NCBI RefSeq assembly: GCF_017571495.1
Contig: NZ_JAGETZ010000020.1
Coordinates: 42,755 to 106,754 of the forward strand
From: Hymenobacter negativus
GTDB taxonomy: Bacteria > Bacteroidota > Bacteroidia > Cytophagales > Hymenobacteraceae
DNA: 64,000 nucleotides
Reading direction: 5' to 3'
Part shown: positions 34,433 to 42,922 of the stretch, piece after piece
Layout: every line of letters starts with the position of its first letter
Position numbering within the stretch: the stretch's first letter is position 1
Made by a program: the position numbers and the translations under genes
Notes under the pieces: generated by a model
The model's input: only the letters and a program-made list of their open reading frames with translations
Told to the model about the DNA's origin: nothing
Databases searched by the model: none

Positions 34433-34465
34433 CTTAAACAGCCTATTTCAAACGAGGCTGCAAAG

Positions 34466-35614
34466 TTACGCAACAACCCGCCGGGCGGCATCCGCAGGTG
34501 CAATAGTTTCCGGGCTTTTTCTCGCACGTGCCACCGCCAATAGTGTTAGAAACTGGATTCCAAACAAAACAGTGGCTAGCGTGAGATGCACTGGTTGCAC
34601 AGTGGGCGGCAATGCAAATGAGGCTAAAATGATACCAGCCAGTATTTCCAATCCAATAACGACCATTGTAGCCGTCACTAACCGCTGCAAACGTACCCGT
34701 GCGAACTGCCAGAGCTCGTAACTCACGTACACATTCAATAGTAGCACGGCTGCTGACATTGTGCGGTGAATACTGAACACGCTGCCCAATTTGGCAATCC
34801 AGGTTTCACGGCTTACATAGCCAGCCGCTGCCGAAACAATATCGACCTGCTCACGCACCTGCGTGCCAAGTATAATCTGCCAGAAGGTAAGCAACAAGGC
34901 AGCCCAAAGCCACAATTGCAGACTTACGGCAGGCCGAGGCTGTTCGATAGGATTTACATCGGTTTTTAATGCGAGGTCACTTACTAGGTCAGAAGTATTA
35001 GCCCTCCCCCATCGTGTCCGGTCTACTGCGTAGAGTAGCAATGCCACAATCACAAGCGCCAACGCCATATGCACAGTCACCATCACAGGCAGTAGATTGG
35101 TTGACACTACAAGCGAACCTAGGTACCCCTGAACCCCAGTAAGTAGAAATGAAGCCAACGCCAGCCAAAAAATAGTGCGGTCGCGACGCCAGTACGGCAG
35201 CGCGAAAACAACTGTCAGGAAAACGAATACCCCAATTAATGCGCCCAGCAATCGGTTAACGTATTCAATCCAGGTTTTCACTGGGTTGAAATCTGTTTCG
35301 ATGTATTGCGTTGGATGAGCAAAAATGCTGCCTGCAACCTGCGCAAAACCCATGCGCTGAAGCGTCCGCGCCAGCTTCTGATTCTTAGCTACACGTTGGG
35401 CAGTGTAAATCTCCTTATAGTTAGGTGGTAATTGACTGGCTTGCGTTGGTGGTACCCAACTGCCGAAACACTTGGGCCAGTCAGGACACCCCATTCCACT
35501 TCCTGTGCTACGCACTACGCCACCTACCAAAATCAGCAAGTAAACAGCAATTACCGTTAGTATGCCAAATGAACGGAATCGACGCAAAGCAGGATTAATC
35601 TGCAAACTTTCCAT
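34466..35614 (-). CDS. ctaA: Heme A synthase (COX15/CtaA family)
   Basis: 382 residues, eight membrane helices. Motifs of the type with a conserved Cys pair are clear: GVVRSTGSGMGCPDWPKCFG near residue 33, EYVNRLLGALIG near 117, GYLGSLVVST near 164, TQVREQVDI near 246 and FSIHRTMSAAV near 276; the histidines in helices are heme ligands in characterised enzymes. It oxidises heme O to heme A, the cofactor of the aa3 oxidase. It is the first gene after the terminator following subunit I, so it is probably read from its own promoter or by readthrough. Confidence 0.95.
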   Translation of the reverse strand: MESLQINPALRRFRSFGILTVIAVYLLILVGGVVRSTGSGMGCPDWPKCFGSWVPPTQASQLPPNYKEIYTAQRVAKNQKLARTLQRMGFAQVAGSIFAHPTQYIETDFNPVKTWIEYVNRLLGALIGVFVFLTVVFALPYWRRDRTIFWLALASFLLTGVQGYLGSLVVSTNLLPVMVTVHMALALVIVALLLYAVDRTRWGRANTSDLVSDLALKTDVNPIEQPRPAVSLQLWLWAALLLTFWQIILGTQVREQVDIVSAAAGYVSRETWIAKLGSVFSIHRTMSAAVLLLNVYVSYELWQFARVRLQRLVTATMVVIGLEILAGIILASFALPPTVQPVHLTLATVLFGIQFLTLLAVARARKSPETIAPADAARRVVA

Positions 35615-35635
35615 AGGTTATCTATTCTCATTATT

Positions 35636-35676
35636 TAATTGAATACCGTATCCTCGTTTCACGTGATATTCAATTA
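35636..35676. repeat. Inverted repeat upstream of heme A synthase
   Basis: TAATTGAATA (35636-35645) pairs perfectly with TATTCAATTA (35667-35676) across a 21-base loop. It lies in the ctaA leader and could be a regulator site or a leader hairpin. Confidence 0.5.
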
Positions 35677-35695
35677 GTCAGTCTGAAATCGTGAT

Positions 35696-35727
35696 AAAAA
35701 AGGCGGGCCGCCGATTAGGCGGCCCGC
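35696..35727 (-). terminator. Strong terminator inside the respiratory cluster, after subunit I
   Basis: On the minus strand GCGGGCCGCC (35727-35718) pairs with GGCGGCCCGC (35712-35703), perfect over 10 bp, followed by T at 35702-35696 with one interruption. It separates the act/ctaCD genes from the ctaA-to-DUF983 genes. Confidence 0.9.
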
Positions 35728-35750
35728 TTCGGGACTCTTCTGACTTCTAT

Positions 35751-37643
35751 TTAGTCAGCTAGTTCCTGCTCATAAGGCAGATTTGACGACTGCGTTTGCG
35801 AGTATGGTACGTTCTGAGGAATAAAATCCGTTTCTGCACCAGGCTTGCTATAATCATAGGGCCAACGGTAGACAGCGGGAATTTCACCAGGCCAGTTGCC
35901 GTGGCCAGGGATAACCGGCGTCGTCCATTCCAATGTAGTCGAGTTCCAGGGGTTCTGGGTAGCACGGCGACCACGGAAGATGCTGTAGAAGAAGTTAAAG
36001 ATGAATATGAACTGGCCCAAGAAAGCAAGGATAGCTGCAATCGAAATGAACTTGTTCATATCGGCGAACTGCGAGAAAGCATCAAAGCCAGTCCAAGCAT
36101 AGTAACGGCGGGGGAAACCGGCGATACCTACATAGTGCATCGGCATAAACACCAAGTACACGCCTGCAAACGTCAACCAGAAGTGGATGTAGCCAAGCTT
36201 TTCATCCATCATACGGCCAAACATCTTCGGGAACCAGTGGTAAACGCCGCAGAATAGGCCGAAGAATGCTGAGCTACCCATTACTAAGTGGAAGTGAGCT
36301 ACCACGAAGTAGGTGTTGTGCATCTGGATATCGAGAGTGGCATTACCCAAGATAATACCCGTTAGACCACCCGAGATAAACAACGATACGAAGCCTATAG
36401 CGAATAACATAGCTGCGGTGAAACGGATGTTACCGCGCCACAGAGTTGCCAGCCAGTTAAACACCTTCACACCCGAAGGCACAGCAATAATCAGTGTCAG
36501 GAACATGAAGACTGAACCAAGGAATGGGTTCATACCTGTCACGAACATATGGTGAGCCCATACGACGAACGACAGTAGCGAGATACCAATCAGTGAACCA
36601 ATCATAGCGCGGTAGCCGAAGATGGGCTTACGAGCATTCGTAGCCAGTACTTCTGATACCATACCCATAGCCGGCATGATTACAATGTACACTTCGGGGT
36701 GACCCAAGAACCAGAACAAGTGTTGGAACAGAACGGGAGAACCGCCCTGGTTGCTTAAGGCCTGACCAGCAATGTAGATATCCGAGAGGAAGAATGAGGT
36801 GCCAAACGAACGGTCAAAGACCAGCAGCAAAGCAGCCGAGAATAGAACCGGGAACGACAGAATACCAAGGATAGCAGTCAGAAAGAAAGCCCAGATGGTG
36901 AGCGGCAGTTTGCTCATGCTCATGCCACGGGTACGCAGGTTGATGACCGTCGTTACGTAGTTAACACCACCCAAGAGCTGCGACACGATGAAGAATACCA
37001 TGCTCACCAACCAGAGGGTCATGCCCGCACCTGAACCAGGGATAGCCTGCGGCAAGGCGCTCAAAGGAGGGTAGATTGTCCAGCCAGCAGCAGCAGGGCC
37101 GGTTTCGATGAACAACGACGAGAACATGATGAGACCCGACAGGAAGAAAAACCAGTACGAGAGCATGTTCATAAAGCCTGAAGCCATGTCGCGGGCACCT
37201 ACCTGCAAAGGAATCAGGAAGTTTGAAAACGTACCTGACAAACCAGCCGTTAGCACGAAGAATACCATGATGGTGCCGTGCATCGTAACCAGTGCCAGAT
37301 AGAATTCGGGGTTAAGCTTACCAGCCTGAATCCAACCGCCGAGGAAAGGCTTCAGCCATTCCAATGAGCTTTCGGGCCAGCCGAGTTGTAAACGGAACAA
37401 GCTGGAGAGCGTGCCACCTAGAATAGCCCAGAAGATACCTGTAATCAGGAATTGCTTGGCAATTACTTTATGGTCTTGGCTGAACACGTACTTCCACAGC
37501 CAATGTTGGTCATGGTGGTCATGTTCGTGGTCGTCGTGATGCAGGTGGTCACCGTGTTCGGTGGCCGGCACCGGGGCGGTACCAATACCGCCCTGCGCTT
37601 GCACGTCGGGCGAAAGATTGGGCTTGGGTGTCATATCTGACAT
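35751..37643 (-). CDS. ctaD: Cytochrome c oxidase subunit I
   Basis: 630 residues, twelve or more membrane helices. Heme-copper oxidase signatures: TMHGTIMVFFVLTAG near residue 122 (low-spin heme ligand), the CuB/Tyr motif WFLGHPEVYIVIMPAMG near residue 310, and HNTYFVVAHFHLVMG near residue 442 with the heme a and a3 ligands. The Glu in GHPEVY is that of A-type oxidases. It reduces oxygen to water and pumps protons. The N-terminus carries a His/Asp-rich segment (about residues 30-48, nine histidines in 19 residues) not seen in standard subunit I. It lies 22 bases after subunit II and is followed by a terminator. Confidence 0.97.
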   Translation of the reverse strand: MSDMTPKPNLSPDVQAQGGIGTAPVPATEHGDHLHHDDHEHDHHDQHWLWKYVFSQDHKVIAKQFLITGIFWAILGGTLSSLFRLQLGWPESSLEWLKPFLGGWIQAGKLNPEFYLALVTMHGTIMVFFVLTAGLSGTFSNFLIPLQVGARDMASGFMNMLSYWFFFLSGLIMFSSLFIETGPAAAGWTIYPPLSALPQAIPGSGAGMTLWLVSMVFFIVSQLLGGVNYVTTVINLRTRGMSMSKLPLTIWAFFLTAILGILSFPVLFSAALLLVFDRSFGTSFFLSDIYIAGQALSNQGGSPVLFQHLFWFLGHPEVYIVIMPAMGMVSEVLATNARKPIFGYRAMIGSLIGISLLSFVVWAHHMFVTGMNPFLGSVFMFLTLIIAVPSGVKVFNWLATLWRGNIRFTAAMLFAIGFVSLFISGGLTGIILGNATLDIQMHNTYFVVAHFHLVMGSSAFFGLFCGVYHWFPKMFGRMMDEKLGYIHFWLTFAGVYLVFMPMHYVGIAGFPRRYYAWTGFDAFSQFADMNKFISIAAILAFLGQFIFIFNFFYSIFRGRRATQNPWNSTTLEWTTPVIPGHGNWPGEIPAVYRWPYDYSKPGAETDFIPQNVPYSQTQSSNLPYEQELAD

Positions 37644-37665
37644 AGCGGGATACCGTTAGATGTTA

Positions 37666-38739
37666 TTAGTTAGAAGCTGCCAAAGGCATGGGGGCTGCCT
37701 CTTTCTCTTCGGCAGCAGCCGCTACGGGTACAACCATCGTTTTAGCTTTCTGTTTGAAGGCAGCTAAAACGTCAGGATTCTTCTGCGAGAAAGATTGTTG
37801 CGACGCGTACCAGTTCTGGTAATCGTCTGGTTCATCTACAATAACAGTTGCCTTCATGGCGAAGTGGCTACCACCACACAACTGATTGCAGGCTAGCTCG
37901 TAGTTAAACTTGGGATTACCCAGCTTAGCACGCATTTCATCAGTAGAAATGGTTGGCGTAAACCAGAAGCGGGTTGGCATACCTGGCACAGCATACATCT
38001 GCACGCGGAAATGCGGCATATAGACAGCGTGTAATACGTCGCGCGAACGAATCTTAATCAAGACCGGTACACCCTTAGGAATGTGAATTTCATTGGTAGT
38101 GAAGTCATCCAGAGCTGATTTATCGCTGAGGTCGAAACCAAACTCGTTGACAGCATCAATCATGCGGTAATTCACTACACCAAGCTTCATATCGCGGCCA
38201 GGGTAGCGAACCAACCAGTTAAACTGCTTGCCCATTACTTCCAACACTACCGATTCTTTAGGAGCCGGGCCGGTGATGCGAGTCCATGCCTTCCAGCCAG
38301 CAAAAATCAGCGAAGCCATCACGATAGCAGGAATAATCGTCCAAACAACCTCAATTGTATTGTTGTGCGAGAAGAAGTAAGCGCGACGGCCTTCCTTGTG
38401 CTGATACTTGTAGGCGTATATAAAAAGCAATGCTTGAGTGATGACGAATGCAACACCAATTACTGCCATGGTAGTCCAGAACATGGTTTCCATCTTGTGG
38501 CCGTGTACGGACGCAATTGGAGGATTCATCTTGTTGAAATTTTCAACAAACGAATAGGCAAACCAAGCACCACCACCAATCAGAAACACCAGCATCAGTA
38601 CAGCATTCACGCTGTTGCTCATGCCAATGTCGCGGGTGAAAGTGCCCGAAAAAATAGAAGTAAAAATTTGTAGGCGGAACAGCAGGCCGAACACGACCAA
38701 CAGCAACACCAACACCAGCAAAATGGTCAGAGCAGTCAT
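37666..38739 (-). CDS. ctaC: Cytochrome c oxidase subunit II
   Basis: 357 residues. A first helix (ALTILLVLVLLLVVFGLLF) is followed by two more membrane helices near residues 42 and 89, and then the cupredoxin domain. The CuA site is complete: His in RDVLHAVYMPHFRVQ near residue 235 and CNQLCGGSHFAM near residue 285 (two Cys, His, Met). The C-terminus is Ala/Glu-rich with no cytochrome c domain, so this is an aa3-type rather than a caa3-type subunit II. It accepts electrons from a cytochrome c, here presumably ActA/ActE hemes. An extra N-terminal helix makes it longer than usual. Confidence 0.95.
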   Translation of the reverse strand: MTALTILLVLVLLLVVFGLLFRLQIFTSIFSGTFTRDIGMSNSVNAVLMLVFLIGGGAWFAYSFVENFNKMNPPIASVHGHKMETMFWTTMAVIGVAFVITQALLFIYAYKYQHKEGRRAYFFSHNNTIEVVWTIIPAIVMASLIFAGWKAWTRITGPAPKESVVLEVMGKQFNWLVRYPGRDMKLGVVNYRMIDAVNEFGFDLSDKSALDDFTTNEIHIPKGVPVLIKIRSRDVLHAVYMPHFRVQMYAVPGMPTRFWFTPTISTDEMRAKLGNPKFNYELACNQLCGGSHFAMKATVIVDEPDDYQNWYASQQSFSQKNPDVLAAFKQKAKTMVVPVAAAAEEKEAAPMPLAASN

Positions 38740-38762
38740 TTGTTAGATATTAGAGTCGAGAG

Positions 38763-38823
38763 CTTAGAGCTTAGAACCCGGTAAAGACCTCAGACCAAAG
38801 CAGCCAGAGTTCTGAGTTCTAAA
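38763..38823. repeat. Quasi-palindromic spacer between actF and ctaC
   Basis: CTTAGAGCTTAGAACCCGG (38763-38781) pairs with 38805-38823 at 15 of 19 positions. Words such as AGCTTAGAGCTTAGA and GTTCTGAGTTCTAA are repeated within each arm. Confidence 0.5.
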
Positions 38824-38841
38824 GTCTCAGTTCTAAATAAA

Positions 38842-40164
38842 TTAAGTAGTGTGATGAATGCTTTCGTCCAGGAAGGGGTGGTTAACCGGAACGAGCGAAG
38901 CCGAGGCCAGACGGCGCGTGAATAGAATCAGGAAAGCGCCAAGGAAAATGGCTGCGATGCCAATCTCAATCAAGAACCCATTTTCACCACGCAAAGTTGC
39001 TGGCATGAGCATCAAATAGAAGTCGGACCAGTGACCGCACAGAATGGCAATGGCCACAATCTTCATAATAATCATCTGGCGTTTCGCATCGCGTGTCATC
39101 AGGCCCAAGAAAGGGAACACGAAGTTGATTGCAATGTTGAAATAGAACAACCCAGTGTAACGCCCTTCAAAGCCCCCCAAACGCTGGTTGTAGTATACCG
39201 CTTCTTCGGGAAGGTTTGCATACCAAATGAGCATGAACTGAGCAAACCATACATAAGTCCAGAAGATGCTGAAACCAAACATCAGCTTACCTAAATCGTG
39301 AAGATGGTTAGAGCTTAAGCCCTTTAGGTAGCCCGCTTGCTTCAAGAAAATGGCTGTGAGTGCAATTGCAGCAATGCCAGACACCCACCACGAAGCGAAT
39401 ACATACCAGCCAAACATGGTGCTGAACCAGTGCGTGTCAACCGACATCACCCAATCCCAAGCAGCCATAGAAGAGGTTACGGCATACAGAACGAGGAACA
39501 GTGCCGAAGCTGTGATGCTCTTGTGAAACCAGTAAGTGCCACCGTTCAAATCTTCCTGCAACGAAAGTTGACGCAGCTTCCAGCTGAAAGCGCCCCAAAT
39601 AACCAAGTAGCTCACCATGCGGATAACGTAGAAAGGCAGGTTCAGGAAGCCACTCTTGCCAGCGATAATTTCATCATAATGCGGGTTGGGCTTGCCGTTC
39701 ACCAGTTTATCCATGATGCCATCATGTGTCCAATGAAAAATATCGTGACGGCCAATGAAGAAGACGAGAAGCATTATCACACCGCCAGGAATTACCCAAG
39801 CGCTAAGTGCTTCAGAAATCCGCTTTACCATTACCGACCAGCCAGCGTAAGCCACGTAGTTAATAGCCATGAACACTGTACCGATAGTAGATACCCCAAG
39901 GAAGAACAAGTTGCTATGCCACAAGCTCACCAAAATGCGCTTTATGAGTACAGAGCTACCCTCTTCATGAGCAGCACCATGGGCTGCGGCAGCATGACCA
40001 GCTGCTTCGTGGTGTTCAGCACCCCAGCCTAACACCTGAGCTAGGATACCAAGAACGAGAACTACTACCCCGGCGACGATGATAGTAATGAAAGTTTTAC
40101 GGGCGCCATCCGTAACAACGAGCTGTTCAGCCGTGGCGCTTTCGTGATGCGTCAGAGTTGCCAT
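38842..40164 (-). CDS. actF: Alternative complex III subunit ActF
   Basis: 440 residues, about ten membrane helices. Family phrases are LWHSNLFFLGVSTIGTVF, YAGWSVMVKRISEALSAWVIP, FYVIRMVSYLVIWGAFSWK, MSVDTHWFSTMFGWYVFAS and LMFGFSIFWTYVWFAQFML. ActF resembles a partner of the NrfD-like subunit and, with ActC and ActD, forms the membrane part of the quinol:cytochrome c oxidoreductase. A histidine-rich loop (WGAEHHEAAGHAAAAHGAAH) follows the first helix. It lies 3 bases after actE and ends a compact actA-F block. Confidence 0.93.
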   Translation of the reverse strand: MATLTHHESATAEQLVVTDGARKTFITIIVAGVVVLVLGILAQVLGWGAEHHEAAGHAAAAHGAAHEEGSSVLIKRILVSLWHSNLFFLGVSTIGTVFMAINYVAYAGWSVMVKRISEALSAWVIPGGVIMLLVFFIGRHDIFHWTHDGIMDKLVNGKPNPHYDEIIAGKSGFLNLPFYVIRMVSYLVIWGAFSWKLRQLSLQEDLNGGTYWFHKSITASALFLVLYAVTSSMAAWDWVMSVDTHWFSTMFGWYVFASWWVSGIAAIALTAIFLKQAGYLKGLSSNHLHDLGKLMFGFSIFWTYVWFAQFMLIWYANLPEEAVYYNQRLGGFEGRYTGLFYFNIAINFVFPFLGLMTRDAKRQMIIMKIVAIAILCGHWSDFYLMLMPATLRGENGFLIEIGIAAIFLGAFLILFTRRLASASLVPVNHPFLDESIHHTT

Positions 40165-40167
40165 AGG

Positions 40168-40935
40168 TTATTTGTTGCCAGGAATGTGGGTCACGCCAGA
40201 ACCATTGGGAGAAACGGCACCACCTTGGCCCGGGGTTTCGGATGCTTTATCCGCTTGTGCCTGCTCTACTGGGCCTTGGTTGCTGCGGTCAGTCATTTCG
40301 GTAGAGTCGTTGGCCGTAGTAGTCGGTCCCTTAGCTACCAGTTTGCTCAGTGCATCGGGGCCTTCGCCACGTTGCAGCACACGCACGTACATGGCGATTT
40401 TCCAACGCTCTTCGGGGTTTACCTGCGAGCCATGCGGCATCATACGGTTCCGTCCCCATTCGATGACGTGATAGATGTGTCCATCATTCATCGTCTTGTA
40501 TGCACCTGCTGAATAGTTAGGTACACCTTTGAATTTCAAACCAACAGGGCCTTGACCATCCCCAGCTTCGCCATGGCAATGCGAGCAAATACGGGTGTAA
40601 AGCACTTTGCCTTCCTCCAAATTTGCCTTAGTATAGGCATAAGGATTATGCAGAAGACGCTCAGCCATCCGAACACTGTCTTTCGGAATATGGTCATAAT
40701 AGTTCAGTTTGCCACGGGGCACTGTACCATTAGCAGGAGTGCGTTGGTTAATACCGAATGAGTTTACGGTATTAAACGAGGTTTGGCGCAGGGGCTCATA
40801 TGGAATCGACTCGTACATCTCCGGGGCATATTCCACACCGGGGTCGTTTCCGTCGTGGGTACAAGCCGTGGTAGCCAGCCCGAGGGACAGTAGCAGCGCC
40901 GAAACGCGCAGGCTCAAGTTCAGCGGATGCGTCAT
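40168..40935 (-). CDS. actE: Alternative complex III monoheme cytochrome c subunit ActE
   Basis: 255 residues. A lipoprotein-type signal (LSLRVSALLLSLGLATTAC, Cys near residue 25) precedes a cytochrome c domain with one heme site, RICSHCHGEAGDGQGP near residue 112, and a later methionine ligand candidate in NRMMPHGSQV. The C-terminal 80 residues are low-complexity Thr/Ser/Gly/Gln-rich. In characterised complexes ActE is the monoheme subunit that helps pass electrons from ActA to the oxidase. Its ATG overlaps the actD stop by one base, showing tight coupling. Confidence 0.94.
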   Translation of the reverse strand: MTHPLNLSLRVSALLLSLGLATTACTHDGNDPGVEYAPEMYESIPYEPLRQTSFNTVNSFGINQRTPANGTVPRGKLNYYDHIPKDSVRMAERLLHNPYAYTKANLEEGKVLYTRICSHCHGEAGDGQGPVGLKFKGVPNYSAGAYKTMNDGHIYHVIEWGRNRMMPHGSQVNPEERWKIAMYVRVLQRGEGPDALSKLVAKGPTTTANDSTEMTDRSNQGPVEQAQADKASETPGQGGAVSPNGSGVTHIPGNK

Positions 40936-41462
40936 TAGTTCTTGGTCATTTCTTTTTGGTTGACTTCTGATGCACCATTTTCACGGAGCAACTGGGTCAG
41001 CCGAGGCAATTGCGAGCTGGTCTCATCCAGTTCAATGGCCATTACAAACTTGTCATCAGTAGCTCGCACATCCATTACCGGCACCTTAAAGCGAGGGTAC
41101 AAGCCCGTGATGGTGAAGAATGTGATGGCCATACCATGACAGGTAAAAAATACCGTCAATTCGAAGGCAACCGGCACGAAAGCGGGCAGCGCGATATGCG
41201 GCTTACCACCAATAATCATCGGCCAGTCGAAGCCCAGCATGTAAATCTGCATCCACAGCGCGAAGGACAAACCCGTAAGGCCGAAAAAGAAGGCCGCGAT
41301 AGGGAGCCGCGAGCGTTCAATCCCAAGGGCGTCGTCGATGCCGTGTACCGGATAAGGGGAAAACACGTCGTATACCTTCACACCCGCTGCGCGAATGTTA
41401 TCAATGGCGTGCAGCAGCACGTCTTCGTCATCAAAGATGCCGAGGGCAAAGCGCTTAGTCAT
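40935..41462 (-). CDS. actD: Alternative complex III subunit ActD (DUF3341)
   Basis: 175 residues. The DUF3341 pattern is clear: FALGIFDDEDVLLHAIDNIR, VYDVFSPYPVHGIDDALG, two membrane helices (LPIAAFFFGLTGLSFALWM and a segment after GGKPHIALPAFVPVAFE), and the soluble end VMDVRATDDKFVMAIE. ActD is the small two-helix membrane subunit of the complex. The start overlaps actC by 8 bases and the end overlaps actE by one, which supports the given limits. Confidence 0.94.
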   Translation of the reverse strand: MTKRFALGIFDDEDVLLHAIDNIRAAGVKVYDVFSPYPVHGIDDALGIERSRLPIAAFFFGLTGLSFALWMQIYMLGFDWPMIIGGKPHIALPAFVPVAFELTVFFTCHGMAITFFTITGLYPRFKVPVMDVRATDDKFVMAIELDETSSQLPRLTQLLRENGASEVNQKEMTKN

Positions 41463-42912
41463 GCTTATTATAAGTTACGGGTGCCGAAGCAGGGGCTCCG
41501 TGGGTGGCAGGGTGATGAGCGTGAGCGGCGTGAGCCTTCTCGGGATTATAAGTCGGACCGTTATCAACGGTGTACTTCAGGATGGTTTTCACTTCGGCCA
41601 TGTTAATCACAGGGAAGAACTTGGCGAAGAGCAGGAACAAAGTGAAGAACAGACCGAGGGTACCAACATAGATGCCGATATCGATGATTGAAGGCGAGAA
41701 CATGGCCCAGCTCGATGGCAGGTAGTCGCGGTGCAGTGAGGTAACAATGATTACAAAGCGCTCAAACCACATCCCGATGTTCACAATAATGGACAAGATG
41801 AAAGTCAGCGGAATGCTGTAACGCACGCGACGGAACCACACCAGCTGTGGCGTAATCACGTTGCAGGTCATCATGGAAGCGTAAGCCCACCAGTAAGGAC
41901 CAGTTGCGCGGTTGATAAACGCGTAGCCCTCAAACTCAACCTGTGAGTACCAAGCAATAAAGAACTCCGTGATATAAGCTACACCCACGATGGAGCCGGT
42001 TACCATCATGATTTTGTTCATCAGTGCAATGTGCTCCAGTGTGATGTAATCTTCGAGGCGGAACACCACGCGGGTAATCAGCATCAGGGTAAGCACCATA
42101 GCGAAACCTGAGAAGATAGCACCGGCCACGAAGTAGGGCGGGAAGATGGTAGTGTGCCAACCCGGAACTACTGAGGTTGCAAAGTCCATCGATACAATAG
42201 TGTGTACCGAGAGTACCAGCGGAGTCGAAACACCGGCCAGAATCAGCGAAACAGTTTCGTAGCGCGACCATGCTTTAGCCGAACCTTTCCAGCCGAAGCT
42301 CAGCATGGAATAGCTGAAACGAGCAATAGGCCCCTTGGCACGGTCACGAATCGAAGCAAAGTCCGGAATCAGACCGATATACCAGAATACCAGTGATACC
42401 GTGAAGTAAGTTGAGATAGCGAATACGTCCCAGAGCAGTGGTGAATTGAAGTTAGCCCACAGCGAGCCCAGCGTATTTTGCAAGGGAAAAACGTAGAATG
42501 CCAACCACGGACGGCCCATGTGCAATACTGGGAACATAGCTGCACAGATTACGGCGAAGATGGTCATTGCCTCGGCGGCGCGGTTGATGGAGCTCCGCCA
42601 TTTCTGACGGAACAACAACAGTACAGCCGAAATCAGAGTGCCGGCGTGGCCGATACCTACCCACCATACGAAGTTGGTGATATCCCAAGCCCAGTTTACG
42701 GTTTTATTCAAACCCCACTCCCCGATGCCGTACCAGAGAGTACGGTACACAGAGTAGAAGAATATCCCCAGGAAAAACAGGGCCACACTCAGGGCCGCCA
42801 TCCAACGCAGGTTGGGTTTGGCTTCGACCTGATAGCAGATGTCTTGCGTGACGTCGTGTAACGTCTTACCGCCGGTTACGAGCGGCTCGCGTAATGCTGA
42901 TACGTGCTGCAT
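41455..42912 (-). CDS. actC: Alternative complex III subunit ActC (NrfD-like)
   Basis: 485 residues, ten membrane helices. NrfD/polysulfide reductase-type phrases are present: INWAWDITNFVWWVGIGHAG-like sequence near residue 82, AAMFPVLHMGRPW, LLWDVFAISTYFTVSLVFWY, SVHTIVSMDFATSVVPGWH near 230 and FVAGAIFSGFAMVLTLM. ActC carries the quinol-binding site and a proton path in known structures. The C-terminal tail is histidine-rich (KAHAAHAHHPATHG). It starts 10 bases after actB and overlaps actD. Confidence 0.95.
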   Translation of the reverse strand: MQHVSALREPLVTGGKTLHDVTQDICYQVEAKPNLRWMAALSVALFFLGIFFYSVYRTLWYGIGEWGLNKTVNWAWDITNFVWWVGIGHAGTLISAVLLLFRQKWRSSINRAAEAMTIFAVICAAMFPVLHMGRPWLAFYVFPLQNTLGSLWANFNSPLLWDVFAISTYFTVSLVFWYIGLIPDFASIRDRAKGPIARFSYSMLSFGWKGSAKAWSRYETVSLILAGVSTPLVLSVHTIVSMDFATSVVPGWHTTIFPPYFVAGAIFSGFAMVLTLMLITRVVFRLEDYITLEHIALMNKIMMVTGSIVGVAYITEFFIAWYSQVEFEGYAFINRATGPYWWAYASMMTCNVITPQLVWFRRVRYSIPLTFILSIIVNIGMWFERFVIIVTSLHRDYLPSSWAMFSPSIIDIGIYVGTLGLFFTLFLLFAKFFPVINMAEVKTILKYTVDNGPTYNPEKAHAAHAHHPATHGAPASAPVTYNKHD

Positions 42913-42922
42913 AGGAGGATAA

